Of a stretch of 64,000 nucleotides of DNA, positions 1-11,181 are shown one piece after another (position 1 is the first letter of the stretch; every line of letters starts with the position of its first letter). Position numbers and translations under genes: made by a program. Source of the stretch: Escarpia spicata (lineage: Eukaryota > Annelida > Polychaeta > Sabellida > Siboglinidae); contig OZ023209.1 of assembly GCA_963995525.1 (NCBI GenBank), positions 31,989,295 through 32,053,294 of the forward strand, read 5' to 3'. The notes under the pieces were generated by a model. It did no database searches, had not been told where the DNA came from, and worked only from the letters and a program-made list of their open reading frames with translations.

Positions 1-55
1 GTGGTGTAGGTGGTGTTGGTGGTGTTGGTGGTGTTGGTGGTGTTGGTGGTGTAGG
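1..55. repeat. GGTGTTGGT-type minisatellite at window edge
   Basis: The window opens in a short array of GTTGGTGGT-like 9-bp units with two variant units. It probably continues to the left. Confidence 0.8.
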
Positions 56-102
56 TAGGGCACGATATATATATATATATATAATTGTTTTATTTCTTCC
101 AG

Positions 103-270
103 GAGAGTGGTGTGAGATGTCCCCCTGAGTCGAGCCCACCCCCACCCCTAGAAGTTTCCCTGGAAATCCCCTGTAGTGGGATAGGCACACCAGGGCTGCA
201 CCTAGCCACACTCGTCGCACTTCACTTGCTATGCTGCGCACTGCTGACACACCGGAAGGACAGCTGCTGA
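103..270 (+). CDS. possible terminal coding exon of a gene entering from the left
   Basis: A pyrimidine-rich tract and acceptor (TTTATTTCTTCCAG, ending at 102) precede an open frame that ends in TGA at 268-270. The 55 codons begin ESGVRCPPES, pass a proline run, and end in a hydrophobic stretch (LATLVALHLLCCALL) followed by THRKDSC. That pattern suits a C-terminal membrane segment with a short basic cytoplasmic tail, or a GPI-type signal. A poly(A) signal lies 312 bases downstream, which fits a last exon. No protein family is recognised and the upstream exons are outside the window. The frame is only 168 bases long, so chance cannot be excluded. Confidence 0.35.
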   Translation, partial: ESGVRCPPESSPPPPLEVSLEIPCSGIGTPGLHLATLVALHLLCCALLTHRKDSC

Positions 271-581
271 CGAACATGATGACATCGTTCTACTTCCTTG
301 TTGACCCAGTCACTGCTGAGCTGAGCCTAGGAGTGGTCAGTCATGGGTGACCGAACACACGGTCTGTGCTGGTGTTGCGGTCAATGCGGTGCCATACAAT
401 ATGTAGCCGGGGCTGATAGCAATGACTGTATGAGTGCATACCACTGCTACATCCTGATTAACAAATCCACAGTACAGTTGCACATCGCTTTATGGCAATA
501 CAGCCACCTTGCAACTAAGGTCACCCTAGGATAGGCACAAATTATTTCTGTAACAGTAAAGGATAGGAAGTTAGTTTCGCT

Positions 582-587
582 AATAAA
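582..587 (+). terminator. AATAAA poly(A) signal
   Basis: A perfect AATAAA hexamer lies downstream of the possible terminal exon at 103-270. It would close a 3' UTR of about 330 bases. Confidence 0.4.
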
Positions 588-954
588 GTCACCTCGCTAT
601 TCAAGTCACGTTTGCTCAGTCCCGAGGGTGACCTTAGTAGGTAGGTTCCACTGTGTTTGTGACACTGTGTGGCATACCCCAGTACAGGTGGGGCATGTGA
701 CCCGCCCAGTTGGACCGAGTATTAAGTCAAACAGGCCTATTCTGCACATTAGCCAAAAATAGCTGTCCAGGACATGTCTCGTAAACTATGTGATTTTGGT
801 ACAAATGCATGTATTATATCTCACCTCTCAATGTCCGGCTTACTTTCCTCGACAAATGATCCAAAACTAATAAGAATTAAAATTCATGCATTTACAAACT
901 CGTAGATTCAATTACAATACGAGTCAAACTGACCTCCATTTGTGATGTTTTAAA
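588..954. other. non-genic spacer, nothing recognised
   Basis: No supported exon, repeat family or RNA gene is visible between the poly(A) signal and the 42-bp minisatellite. Confidence 0.6.
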
Positions 955-1669
955 CTTACGCCAGGTGTGCCACACAGCGACAGTTGTCAGTTAAATCTTA
1001 CGCCAGGTGTGCCACACAGCGACAGTTGTCAGGTAAATCTTACGCCAGGTGTGCCACACAGCGACAGTTGTCAGGTAAATCTTACGCCAGGTGTGCCACA
1101 CAGCGACAGTTGTCAGGTAAATCTTACGCCAGGTGTGCCACACAGCGACAGTTGTCAGGTAAATCTTACGCCAGGTGTGCCACACAGCGACAGTTGTCAG
1201 GTAAATCTTACGCCAGGTGTGCCACACAGCGACAGTTGTCAGGTAAATCCTACGCCAGGTGTGCCACACAGCGACAGTTGTCAGGTAAATCTTACGCCAG
1301 GTGTGCCACACAGCGACAGTTGTCAGGTAAATCTTACGCCAGGTGTGCCACACAGCGACAGTTGTCAGGTAAATCCTACGCCAGGTGTGCCACACAGCGA
1401 CAGTTGTCAGGTAAATCTTACGCCAGGTGTGCCACACAGCGACAGTTGTCAGGTAAATCTTACGCCAGGTGTGCCACACAGCGACAGTTGTCAGGTAAAT
1501 CTTACGCCAGGTGTGCCACACAGCGACAGTTGTCAGGTAAATCTTACGCCAGGTGTGCCACACAGCGACAGTTGTCAGGTCAATCTTACGCCAGGTGTGC
1601 CACACAGCGACAGTTGTCAGGTAAATCTTACGCCAGGTGTGCCACACAGCGACAGTTGTCAGGTCAATC
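955..1669. repeat. 42-bp minisatellite, 17 near-identical copies
   Basis: The unit runs from CTTACGCCAGG through GTGCCACACAGCGACAG to TTGTCAGGTAAAT and is repeated 17 times. Only isolated substitutions separate the copies (CTT to CCT in two units, GTAAAT to GTCAAT in two, CAGTT in the first). The unit is a multiple of three, so two plus frames and one minus frame stay open across the array by arithmetic alone. I read it as non-coding satellite. Confidence 0.95.
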
Positions 1670-1739
1670 AGTCATGGAGCATCGTGTTACTCAGTTTATG
1701 CACCATCATTTGTGGGGCCATTATTCACCTGATACCAAG

Positions 1740-2860
1740 TGTGATACATTCATGATTGATACACCTGGTTCCAGTTGTACCATGTTGATGATACATCCAG
1801 TATTGAGTGTAACAAATATGTTTATGATAAGTCTGGTTACAGTGTTCATAATACATCAGATCCCTACTGTAACATGATACATGTCTTGTAGCATTCTGAT
1901 GATGTGCCCAATCTCAGGTAGATGATGCTGATGGTACATATGACCTATGTTCATAATACGTATGGTTCTATGTGTAACATCCAGATGGTACAACATATCC
2001 CAAGTGTAACCATTTCATAAAACATGTGCTTCCAGGTGTAACAAGTTCATGATACATTATGGCGCCAGTTGTAACAAGTTCATGATATATTATGGCTCCA
2101 GGTGTAACAAGTTCATGATATATTATGGCTCCAGGTGTAACAAGTTCATGATATATTATGGCTCCAGGTGTAACAAGTTCATGATACATATGCCTCCAGG
2201 TGTAACAAGTTCATGATACATTATGGCTCCAGGTTTAACAAGTTCATGATACAATATGGCTCCAGGTGTAACAAGTTCATGATACATTATGGATCCAGGT
2301 GTAACAAGTTCATGATACATATGCCTTCAGATGTAACAAGTTCATGATACATTATGGCTCCAGGTGTAACAAGTTCATGATACAATATGGCTCCAGGTGT
2401 AACAAGTCCATGATACATTATGGATCCAGGTGTAACAAGTTCATGATACATATGGTTACAGGTGTAGCACGTTCATGATACATATGATTCCAGGTGTAAC
2501 ACGTTTATGATACACATGGTTCCAGGTGTAACAAGTTCATGATGCATATAGTTCCAGGTGTAAGATGTTCATGATACATATGAAATTGTGGTTTTGGGTG
2601 TAACTTTATCTATTGTAAATAAGATTAAGTTACATATGTCATGTGTGTAACATGTTTGTGATACATTGTGGTGATTGGTCCCAAGTGTATTATGATGATG
2701 TAACATATCGTCCCAGGTATAACATACTGATGATACATACACTTCCTGGTGTAACATGTTCATGATGCATTTGTTTCCCAACTCCCAGATGTAATTAGCT
2801 GATCCTGAATGTAACATATTACAACTGTTCCCAGGTGTAACATGTAATACATAGATGATG
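1740..2860. repeat. degenerate 33-bp minisatellite
   Basis: Units of about 33 bp with the core GTAACAAGTTCATGATAC and a variable TATGGCTCCAG part are best conserved from about 2028 to 2560. They decay gradually on both sides, and lone AGGTGTAACA and TGATACAT words persist to about 2860. The array directly follows the homogeneous 42-bp array but has an unrelated sequence. Confidence 0.85.
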
Positions 2861-2870
2861 CATAGCAGAC

Positions 2871-3774
2871 TAGAGAAGATACTATTTATGCTTATATTAA
2901 ATGATATTATTTTGTACGCTGCATAAGCTTAACTCTAAATGCGCTTCATAGATGGTGCATTACTAACTTATAGTTGCTCAACAAGAATTTGTATGATGAT
3001 AGTCTCTTGAGATACGTCTTATATACTTATACATGTATTTGTCGCTTAAATATGCTTCATATTATGTCATTATGTAGAGCTGAAATACGTCTCGTAGCAA
3101 TATATGGCCTGGCAAGGAACCTTTATTAAGAAAAGGCAAAACCTCAGTTTTATAACCCCATTGTTGGTCCCCATTGCAGCATAGCTAAACCTGCTATATA
3201 GAGAACGTCTATAATACAGAGCTACCTGTAGCATATTGTTATATTGTTGAAGTCCTTTTTACATTACGGCATTTATGGTTTGCAGAAACTGTTAATAAGT
3301 CATAGTTTCGTTTGCAAACACTGGAGAAATGTTAGAAATGAACTCAAAAAATGATTTTAAAAAGTCCGTTTATAATGACTGTGTTAAAATAGCTCATAAC
3401 ATTTGAGAAGTATTGTTCAATGAATCACTGGGAAAGTATGTCATTCTTCTGAAGTAATGGGTTATGTTTTATCAGTTACAGTTATAGGACAGGACATAAA
3501 CACCGATGTGTGCTTGTAGTTACTGCTGTACAGTAATAACTTAGACATTTATAATGTGCAATATATTCAGGTAGAGTCGTGCTCAAAGGCACTAACAAAG
3601 TAAAGTATGTACGGTAAGTCAAGTTATGTTAAGATAAAATAGTTAAGTCTTGTAGACTGGTATCAGGACTGTGACTACTACAGACATTCCAAATGAATAA
3701 TGGACTGTGTTCCTTCTCACTAATATCGCTGTGTCTAACGATATGGAAGATATTGTTTACAGCTCCAAGATTCC
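2871..3774. other. AT-rich non-genic stretch
   Basis: Frequent stops in all frames and no splice-bounded exon or recognisable mobile element. Confidence 0.6.
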
Positions 3775-3865
3775 ATCAGACGGCAAGAAATAAACTTACT
3801 TTGGAGCAGATGTTGAAGCATATTTAACAATTGCTCCAAAGTAAGTTTATTTCTTGCCGTCTGAT
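3775..3865. repeat. perfect 34-bp inverted repeat (hairpin)
   Basis: The left arm 3775-3808 (ATCAGACGGCAAGAAATAAA...) is the exact reverse complement of 3832-3865, with a 23-base loop. The arms contain AAACTTACTTTGGAGCA. It could be a MITE-like foldback or form an RNA hairpin if transcribed. Confidence 0.9.
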
Positions 3866-3971
3866 TCTTGTGTCTGTTGCACTGTATAATGTTGCACTGT
3901 TTGATTGCTTCAGTGTGCCGGTAGTATATTTTTAAATAACGTGACTTTTACATAAACACTTCCAGCATTAA

Positions 3972-4061
3972 ACGATAACAGTTTTATTTTAAACTATGTT
4001 TCATTGTAGAAACGTTTCCGACACTGCAATGAAACAGAGTTTTAAATAAAATGCTTATCGT
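3972..4061. repeat. imperfect 35-bp inverted repeat
   Basis: The arm 3972-4006 (ACGATAACAGTTTTATTTTA...) pairs imperfectly with 4027-4061 (...AAATAAAATGCTTATCGT) around a 20-base loop. It lies about 100 bp after the perfect hairpin. Confidence 0.75.
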
Positions 4062-4389
4062 ATCTGTTATGAATTATGAAAACAAATTGAAAATTGATAA
4101 CTACCAGAGTTGGTAGTTACAAAACTATCATGAGAGAGATATTAGAACCCAGTTGTGTATTTTATCTTTTGTTATATAACTTATATTAATCAGTGAATTT
4201 TTACACCTGAATCATGTAAATATGATAGGAAATTGACGTAGACGGAAAACATTGATCATGCACTGTTTGTTTGTGATTTAAAAACTATATTACGGTTATT
4301 GTGTGGCACAGTTGCTACTGTCCGAAAACAGAAGGGGGCATATTGTGTAATATTGCATGAAGTTACAATGGAGTTAATATTATAGAATA

Positions 4390-4449
4390 GGTGGGTGGGT
4401 GGGTGGGTGGGTGGGTGGGTGGGTGGGTGGGTGGGTGGGTGGGTGGGTG
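4390..4449 (+). repeat. (GGGT)n tetranucleotide tract
   Basis: About fifteen uninterrupted GGGT/GTGG units, with further GTGGGTGGGTGG just downstream. The plus strand carries enough G-triplets for several G-quadruplexes. Open frames of GWV or GGW repeats across it are artefacts. Confidence 0.95.
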
Positions 4450-6106
4450 CATCACAGCAACGTGGGTGGGTGGACTTGGGTGTATGGATATTTGGTTTGT
4501 ATGGCTGTTTACATCTGTGTCACTTGCAACTCCTTAAACCAACACAGAACTACTCTTCAGCCATATACCCAATCAAGTTGAGTACTGTTATGTTATAGCA
4601 GCTGCTGGAAGCCATTATATTTATCTTTCTATTTCGATTTTATCAGTATGTTTTTATCGTTTTAAATGGTGCTCTCCATTAGATGGGAAGGTTGACGTAA
4701 CGATTATATAATTGTTCTGGTGCTTGTTTGTGTGGCCTTTTGTTGACGAAACCTTTCAGAAAAATATTTATATTTCTTGTTACTCAGCCATCTGTTATAT
4801 TATGTACCTGACCATAGGAGTTGTTGCTACATACAAAGAAAATGCATCACATATTTGTATTCAAGCACAAAGAAAAAACAGACCTGTGTTGTATGACCCA
4901 ATCTCTACCTGTTGAATTACCGGAAATATTTTCTCATATTGGTGTTATGGAATTGTGGTGGGCATCTTCGCATCAACAATTTCCAAATATTGTCCTACCA
5001 ACGTACTCTGTGTGTATAACTGGAAAGACAAATATTGTGAAAGGCGTGAAGGCAGGAGTGAAGTTGCATTATGAAAGGTGTGTTATCTAATCCCTGAATG
5101 TCCCCCTTGTGGACCTCCTCCTGTTACAGGACTGCACATTGTAAACACTGCGTCTGTCAGCTTGCGTGGTTATTACTTGTCGAATTACATTTTGTACAGA
5201 ACATTAAAATGTTGCAATCTACAGAAATGTGGTTTATTGTTTTTCCATTAGGCCTGCCCATGACAGCCGTTAGTTATGTATTAGTTATGTAAAGTTCAGT
5301 AGTCCTTGTGTCATCAAAATCGTGGCACGTTAAATGTTGTTGAACAGTTAAAAAGCAGAACTTACAGACTAATGGCGCATAAAATTATGTACTTACATTA
5401 CCCTTAATTAATAATTCACAAACTGTAATTTCCGCTATTTATATTAATGTTTAAAATAATGTCTTATGCTAACAATCACTGAAGAGTGGCTGTTCTGCCA
5501 AATGACACGATCATTCTGTCGTCTAATGAAACGACCACTTCCGTCAGCAGTGCCATTTTTATATAACAAACAATGTGACTTTAGACAGCTAGTAGAATAG
5601 AGGTTGGACAAGTGACAAAATATGGCACTGATATTTGTGGACATTTAGAAGGCTTACAATATGGTCCCAAAAGAGATGGTATCTACAGCGTTGTGATTGA
5701 CAGCAATCCAGAAGCAGCTGTTACGATAGCGGAATGAAAGAAGGACTAGCAGTAGGACGAGGGGTGTTGGATGTGTCACGTTAACAACGGACTTATGCAA
5801 TGAAGTTCAGATAGTCTTTAAAATCATGCTGGTGGAGTTAATCAGCAAGAAGATCAATAAGGAGGAGGGAAGAGGGAAGTAGAGAGGGGAGAAAAGAGAG
5901 AGGAATGGGTAGAGAGGGAGGGACAGATTGGCGGCGAGACAGAGAGGTGTGATTGCATTGAGGAAGGCTAAGTGAATCATGAGAGATAGAAAACTCTCAA
6001 AACATTTTAATGGACAGTCTGAAGAGCTTCTGTAACATCGGTATATTACAGGAATGCGCAATTCTAGTACGAAAATGTCCAAAAACGAACCCCGTTCAGT
6101 GAAACC
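4450..6106. other. non-genic spacer with a polypurine patch
   Basis: No supported gene. About 5848-5932 is almost pure purine on the plus strand (AGGAGGGAAGAGGGAAG and similar), a possible triplex-prone tract. Confidence 0.55.
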
Positions 6107-6834
6107 TGGTCCAGTTTCGATAACGGAGTAATCTGGACCTGGTAACTTTGCCTGTAATAGATATAAAATGACGTTTATGACGACAAATCTTTTTACAGTT
6201 AACAGGACATTGAGATCGTGTCACATTCCGGAAACCGTTTAGTGCAAATATAAAATCACGATTACATAAGAATACCATCCTTTAAATTATGCAAAGACAT
6301 GTAATGGAAGGCGGTAATAGCCTTGTGATAACCTAGCCTGTCGACCGCAACCTAGTAACGGCAGCCGGACTGGGCTCGGCCGTTCTACAGTGCAGTATGT
6401 TGTCAGCACAGTCAGCTGGGACTTCGTTACCGACGGGTGACGTAGCAAGGTGATTCACCCAAACCTTCAGGCTTTAACCTGTTCTGTTCGTTGTGCACTA
6501 GCTCTGCACATCCACTGCTCCCCGAGTCCCTACGTGTCATCTGTGAAATAATGCTGTCTGATAATAATACTAATAATACACACGTGTTCACTGTGTTATC
6601 TTGCAACATATCTAGCTAGAATTATGTCATTTGTGAGCACCAATTCTACTCGCTAGGCCTACGGGCACGCAATTTTGCACATTTATATAGGGCCGTCAAC
6701 TAGACCTATTATAAGTACCTGTAAGGGGAATAGGACTTATATAGGCGTGCGTACTGCGCGACCCAAAATGACCTATCACCATATCAGGTAAAACTATTAT
6801 AAATCGCGAAAACTCCGTTATCGAAACTGGACCA
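6107..6834. mobile_element. possible non-autonomous DNA transposon with 23-bp terminal inverted repeats
   Basis: 6107-6129 (TGGTCCAGTTTCGATAACGG...) is the exact reverse complement of 6812-6834, enclosing 682 bp with no transposase frame. I could not see a target-site duplication (flanks GAAACC and TTGTCC), so superfamily and boundaries are unproven. It may be a MITE-like element or part of a longer one. Confidence 0.45.
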
Positions 6835-9800
6835 TTGTCCTGGTGTTAACAACAGATAAGATCGAGCTAACTAATAAAATTAAACGTGTAATTATCAACG
6901 TAACGTTTATGATGTTGAATGATTGAGAGGCGAATTGCAAGAAGTGGGAGGCGCAGTACGTGTTGGTTCTACACATTGCATGGTGGGAGGTTGGAAATCA
7001 CCAATGATGGGAGATGAGAACAGAACGTGCAGACGTCGACAATGACCTAGCTGTTGGTCGATTGCATCAGCCACCTCTGTGATTACCGTAGGCGTAGCGG
7101 GGTCGTTTTGTTAGCGATATTTCGCCGCATTCACGTTATGTAATGAACTCATTTTTTTATAACAAATGATAACCAATCCACAGTATGTCGTCGATGTGTG
7201 GCAGTTACGTCTCTGCTACGCCGACTCAGCACGCCACAGACCACCGCGTAAACAATCTGCTGTCACCCGATATGACACTTCCGAAAACTCATTTCGTAAC
7301 AAGACCCTACACATTGTGAAGTGTCGTACTGGTGTGAAATTCGCAGTGTAAAACTCACAGTACGTATTGATAATACTGTAACAGTTTTATTTCAGAATAA
7401 TGCAGACTTACCGATTACAAGTGGTACACAGACATCCACTAATGTAGATCATAAGCCCCTACAAGAACATTCATATATCTGCCTGTGCTTATAAAAATAT
7501 TGTTTATACATGTTTTGACCATGTGTGTAATGTAAATTTAGATACACAGAGCCTTCTTGTAGTCACACACACCATCGTGATTATTTTGAATGTGTTGCTT
7601 TGAAAACACAATTATAATCATTATTATTACCGGTATGTATTAATTTATGTTATACTGATTTTAATTGTTTGTTTGTTTAAAATGTATTTATGTTAGAAAA
7701 TATGTTATATAATGTTATTTATAATATGTATTTTGTAGACATGTGTGCCGACTGTGTTTAGAAAGCCCAGTAGATTATAGCTGACATCCTTGGTCCCCGA
7801 ACAACACGCCACGTCACGAGGCCAAACCATGAACTCGACACTGAAAACACTAGTTATATAATTCGACTTTAAAAATGAAATAAACGCTGTGTAACACAAG
7901 CACACACCATCGCAATAGGCCGATCCGTACGAACGTGTGAGACAGGTCGGGACAGATTGGCCCATATGAGTGGGAGTAAAAATCAATATCAGAACTACGG
8001 TATCCAAACAACTACACTCACAAATGCAATCTTTCAAATACCTTTTATTGGTTTGAATTCAGCAGTCTTTCTGTTTAGACGTCTGGACCTGGACTCGCTT
8101 AAATTTGAACAAGTTTTTTTGTAAAACAAACAATCACGCATAACAGGAGGTTGCAGGTTTTAAAAAAAAGAACTCCAATTGGATATTGGGGCCTGATAAA
8201 TAATTAAATATGCGGGGGTTCAGCCGCCCAGTGTGTCGGTGGAGACGCTAAAGAATTCATGTATCCAGTAAGCGTGAGTTCCCAGCGCGTTCAACTATAT
8301 GAACCGAGGTGCCCTTTCCAGACAACGGTGGATAATTGACGGCAGTTCAGCTCGGTTCGCGATGGGTGGGCGAGCAGACTACGATATTGAAGATACGTGA
8401 ATCACGTACGATTCACCTAATGCGTTTCAGGTGCAAATGAATGGCGTGTTTCACATTTTGTTGTATATTTTCATAACTGGGTATACAGGCCAATGGGCTA
8501 GGGTGTGATGCGTGTGTAACTGTTAATACCCCCAGTACAGTACTACTTTGGGGAACCATTCGTGCTTGGTTTGAAATGGTGGTGTAAAAAAAGTGGACTA
8601 ATGTCCAGCACCACCACAAACCGCAAACAAATCTCCGACACTACACTCTCCCGTGGACCTCGAGGCTTATGTTTGTTGAAAATTGTTGGAAATGTGCAAT
8701 CCAATACATAAAAACGCACACATACCCTCCTAAACGAAATCAACCACGCTACGGGCATAGAATGTAAATTTGCGTATCGCTCCACGTACCGCCGGACCAG
8801 CTGGACACTTGGGCTCCTCAAATGCATGCATTATACCTTGTATTTACATTTTAATTTTGTATATGTTTAATATTGGCATGTATATGCTGTTCATGCTACG
8901 ATGTACACGCATTTGATGTTGTACTGGAATGTGATTAATGGTGTTCTCTGGTAACGATCGACATTAAAATATGGAATAATAAATTATGTTCCTATAAACC
9001 GTTTCTGTGAGGGCCTGCGAATTACAATTACAGCGATACTGTACACATATTATAATTATATAAACTAGGAAGGAACGGAGGGGTGGAGTTAAGGAGGGAG
9101 TGATGGGGGAGGGGGTTGGGGGTGTCATGGAGATAGGGGGAGCGAGGGAATTAAGACGGTAGTGAGGGAGGAATGGCAAAAGAGAGATAGAGGGGGAGTT
9201 GGAGAGAGACAGTGACTGAAGAGAAATAGCGAGAAATAGGCAGTCAGATACACAGACAGATGCATACCATAATTATTCGCAGACAGACATACCTAAATGT
9301 AGGCCTACTAGTTGTGACATGCTGTGTTACTATTATAAGTCTAATAATCCGCCAGAATTACTCAAGAGACCTGCAGAAACGAGCCTATGGTATAGCTAGC
9401 CTTATTGACTTGTCGATACTAGTTATAAATAACTGTTATTCCAACGGTTCAGCGCGGTTCGTAGACACACCCACGGTCTTTGATGATATGTGAAGCACGT
9501 ACGCGTCACATATCCCATTTCACAGACTGCGTTTCACCACCGACGTTTCACATACTACGTTTCACATTTATACGGCCAAACGAACAACTAAAGCGTTTTA
9601 CATTTTGGTGTTTCGTAAGCACCTCTTGCATGGCGAGTAGGCGTCGATCGATCGGTGGGTTGGCTCAACCGAACATCCACAGAAGAATATCGTCCAAATA
9701 ATGGTAATCTAATCAATCATGGGCTTTTACTCAATCTTTCCAAAGCTAGAATAAGAACCGTGTAGGCCTACATGACGATCGAGGGATTTAAATCCGTTGC

Positions 9801-10049
9801 TTGTTGGTCCTTGAAACATAAATTACGTTGTGTATAATTGTATTGATAAGCCCCGTTTATGAGAATTTTGTTGGACGGGCATAGACACTATTATTGCCAT
9901 TAGTGTTACATTTGGTAAGGAAGATATTAAATATTGGGAAGGGAGGCAGGGGATCACCCAAAACGTCCAAATTCACCCTCCTTGAAGCTATATACCACGA
10001 GTTGCTGAGGGTAGGGGAGGGAACATAAGTATATAGATATATATATATA
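6835..10049. other. non-genic spacer
   Basis: No exon with convincing splice sites or family similarity was found. Plus-strand polypurine is dense at about 9066-9235. Short open frames occur but have no recognisable protein content. Confidence 0.55.
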
Positions 10050-10050
10050 C

Positions 10051-10220
<170 letters not shown>

Positions 10221-10653
10221 CTGCCCTCGCGACCTATTCTGGCCTATAGGGGGCTGGGCTGCATGCCCGTTTGCCTCCCACTGTTCCCGCGCCTACGATA
10301 TAATCTGTAGTGGTTTATTCTAGCTTTTTTGTAACAGACTAATACATTTTTTTATAATAGGCTTCGTTTTTGTTTTAAGAAACCTATGAATACCTATACT
10401 TTGTTAGCTAAGTATACGTACGTGTGTCTATGCGCGCGCGTATTTATCAAAGTGCAAGACTAACTAAAAGAAAATCAACTAATGTTGATAGCAACATACA
10501 TTTATTTTACATTTGGTGAATGTGCAAGTATTACACGACGCACGAAAGCCGCGCTCTTCTACGGCTCAACCGCCGGTGAAAATCCATGACTCATTTGGCT
10601 TGTCCTTGGAAGGTGAACGTAATCTCAACGTAGCGAGACGAGACGACGACGTC

Positions 10654-10664
10654 TGCGCATGCGC
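10654..10664. promoter_or_regulatory. NRF-1-type palindrome upstream of alternative oxidase
   Basis: TGCGCATGCGC matches the NRF-1 palindromic consensus exactly and lies about 380 bp upstream of the oxidase ATG, in locally CpG-rich DNA. NRF-1 is the classic activator of nuclear genes for mitochondrial proteins in animals. Binding is inference. Confidence 0.5.
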
Positions 10665-10806
10665 GTGCCGCAGTGACGCAAGACCCGTGAGCTGGGACGG
10701 GGACATCACTCCGAGGTTACAGGGCACATGCTTACGTTTCCTGAATATTCACCGAGCGTGGATAGGCTGTGTCAACAAGGTCACGACTGCATCTCGTCAG
10801 GGATCT

Positions 10807-10815
10807 CTATATAAG
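10807..10815 (+). promoter_or_regulatory. TATA-like box of the alternative oxidase promoter
   Basis: CTATATAAG lies 217 bp upstream of the oxidase ATG. It would place transcription start near 10835-10845 and leave a 5' UTR of about 190 bases. An upstream ATG at 10820 would fall just before that start. Confidence 0.4.
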
Positions 10816-11031
10816 CATAATGGGTGGGCCAGTCGACATAGAACCAGGATCACGAAGACGCCGACTGCCACGGAGTGAAGTAACGCGAAGGATTGCTCCG
10901 GGGATATTTTTCACACACACGACACATACATCTGCTGGGCCTGGGGTTATCGTTGTATGACACAAGACGTGCATATATTCAGCGGCGTTGTTTCCTAACC
11001 TGTTATCGATATCGTTATTTGAAACGCAGAG

Positions 11032-11181
11032 ATGGCCACCTGTGTAGTGCCGGCTACTTTTCGTCTGCTGCAAGTGCCGCTGAGAAATGCGAGTTCCGCC
11101 CGCTTCTTGATCGCAAATGCTGCGAAATACCACAGTTATTTGACACGAGCAACAGCGACATCTACTGTACAGGCGTGCAAT
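11032..11181 (+). CDS. AOX: AOX exon 1 (targeting peptide)
   Basis: Encodes residues 1-50, beginning [19 protein letters not shown]. Donor AAT|GTAAGT, phase 0. Rich in Arg, Ala, Ser and Thr with no Asp or Glu, as expected for a mitochondrial presequence. Confidence 0.9.

Noticed and set aside
220..600. tRNA or other RNA gene
   Set aside because: No box A/B pair or cloverleaf could be made out here; the only convincing pol III boxes belong to the SINE in AOX intron 4.
967..1877. Long open frames across the 42-bp minisatellite
   Set aside because: The unit length is a multiple of three and both strands are open; there is no start context, splice signal or recognisable domain.
4395..4598. Gly/Trp/Val-repeat frames in the GGGT tract
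   Set aside because: Translation artefact of a tetranucleotide repeat.
7705..8037. 110-codon minus-strand frame
   Set aside because: No recognisable domain, start context or exon boundaries.
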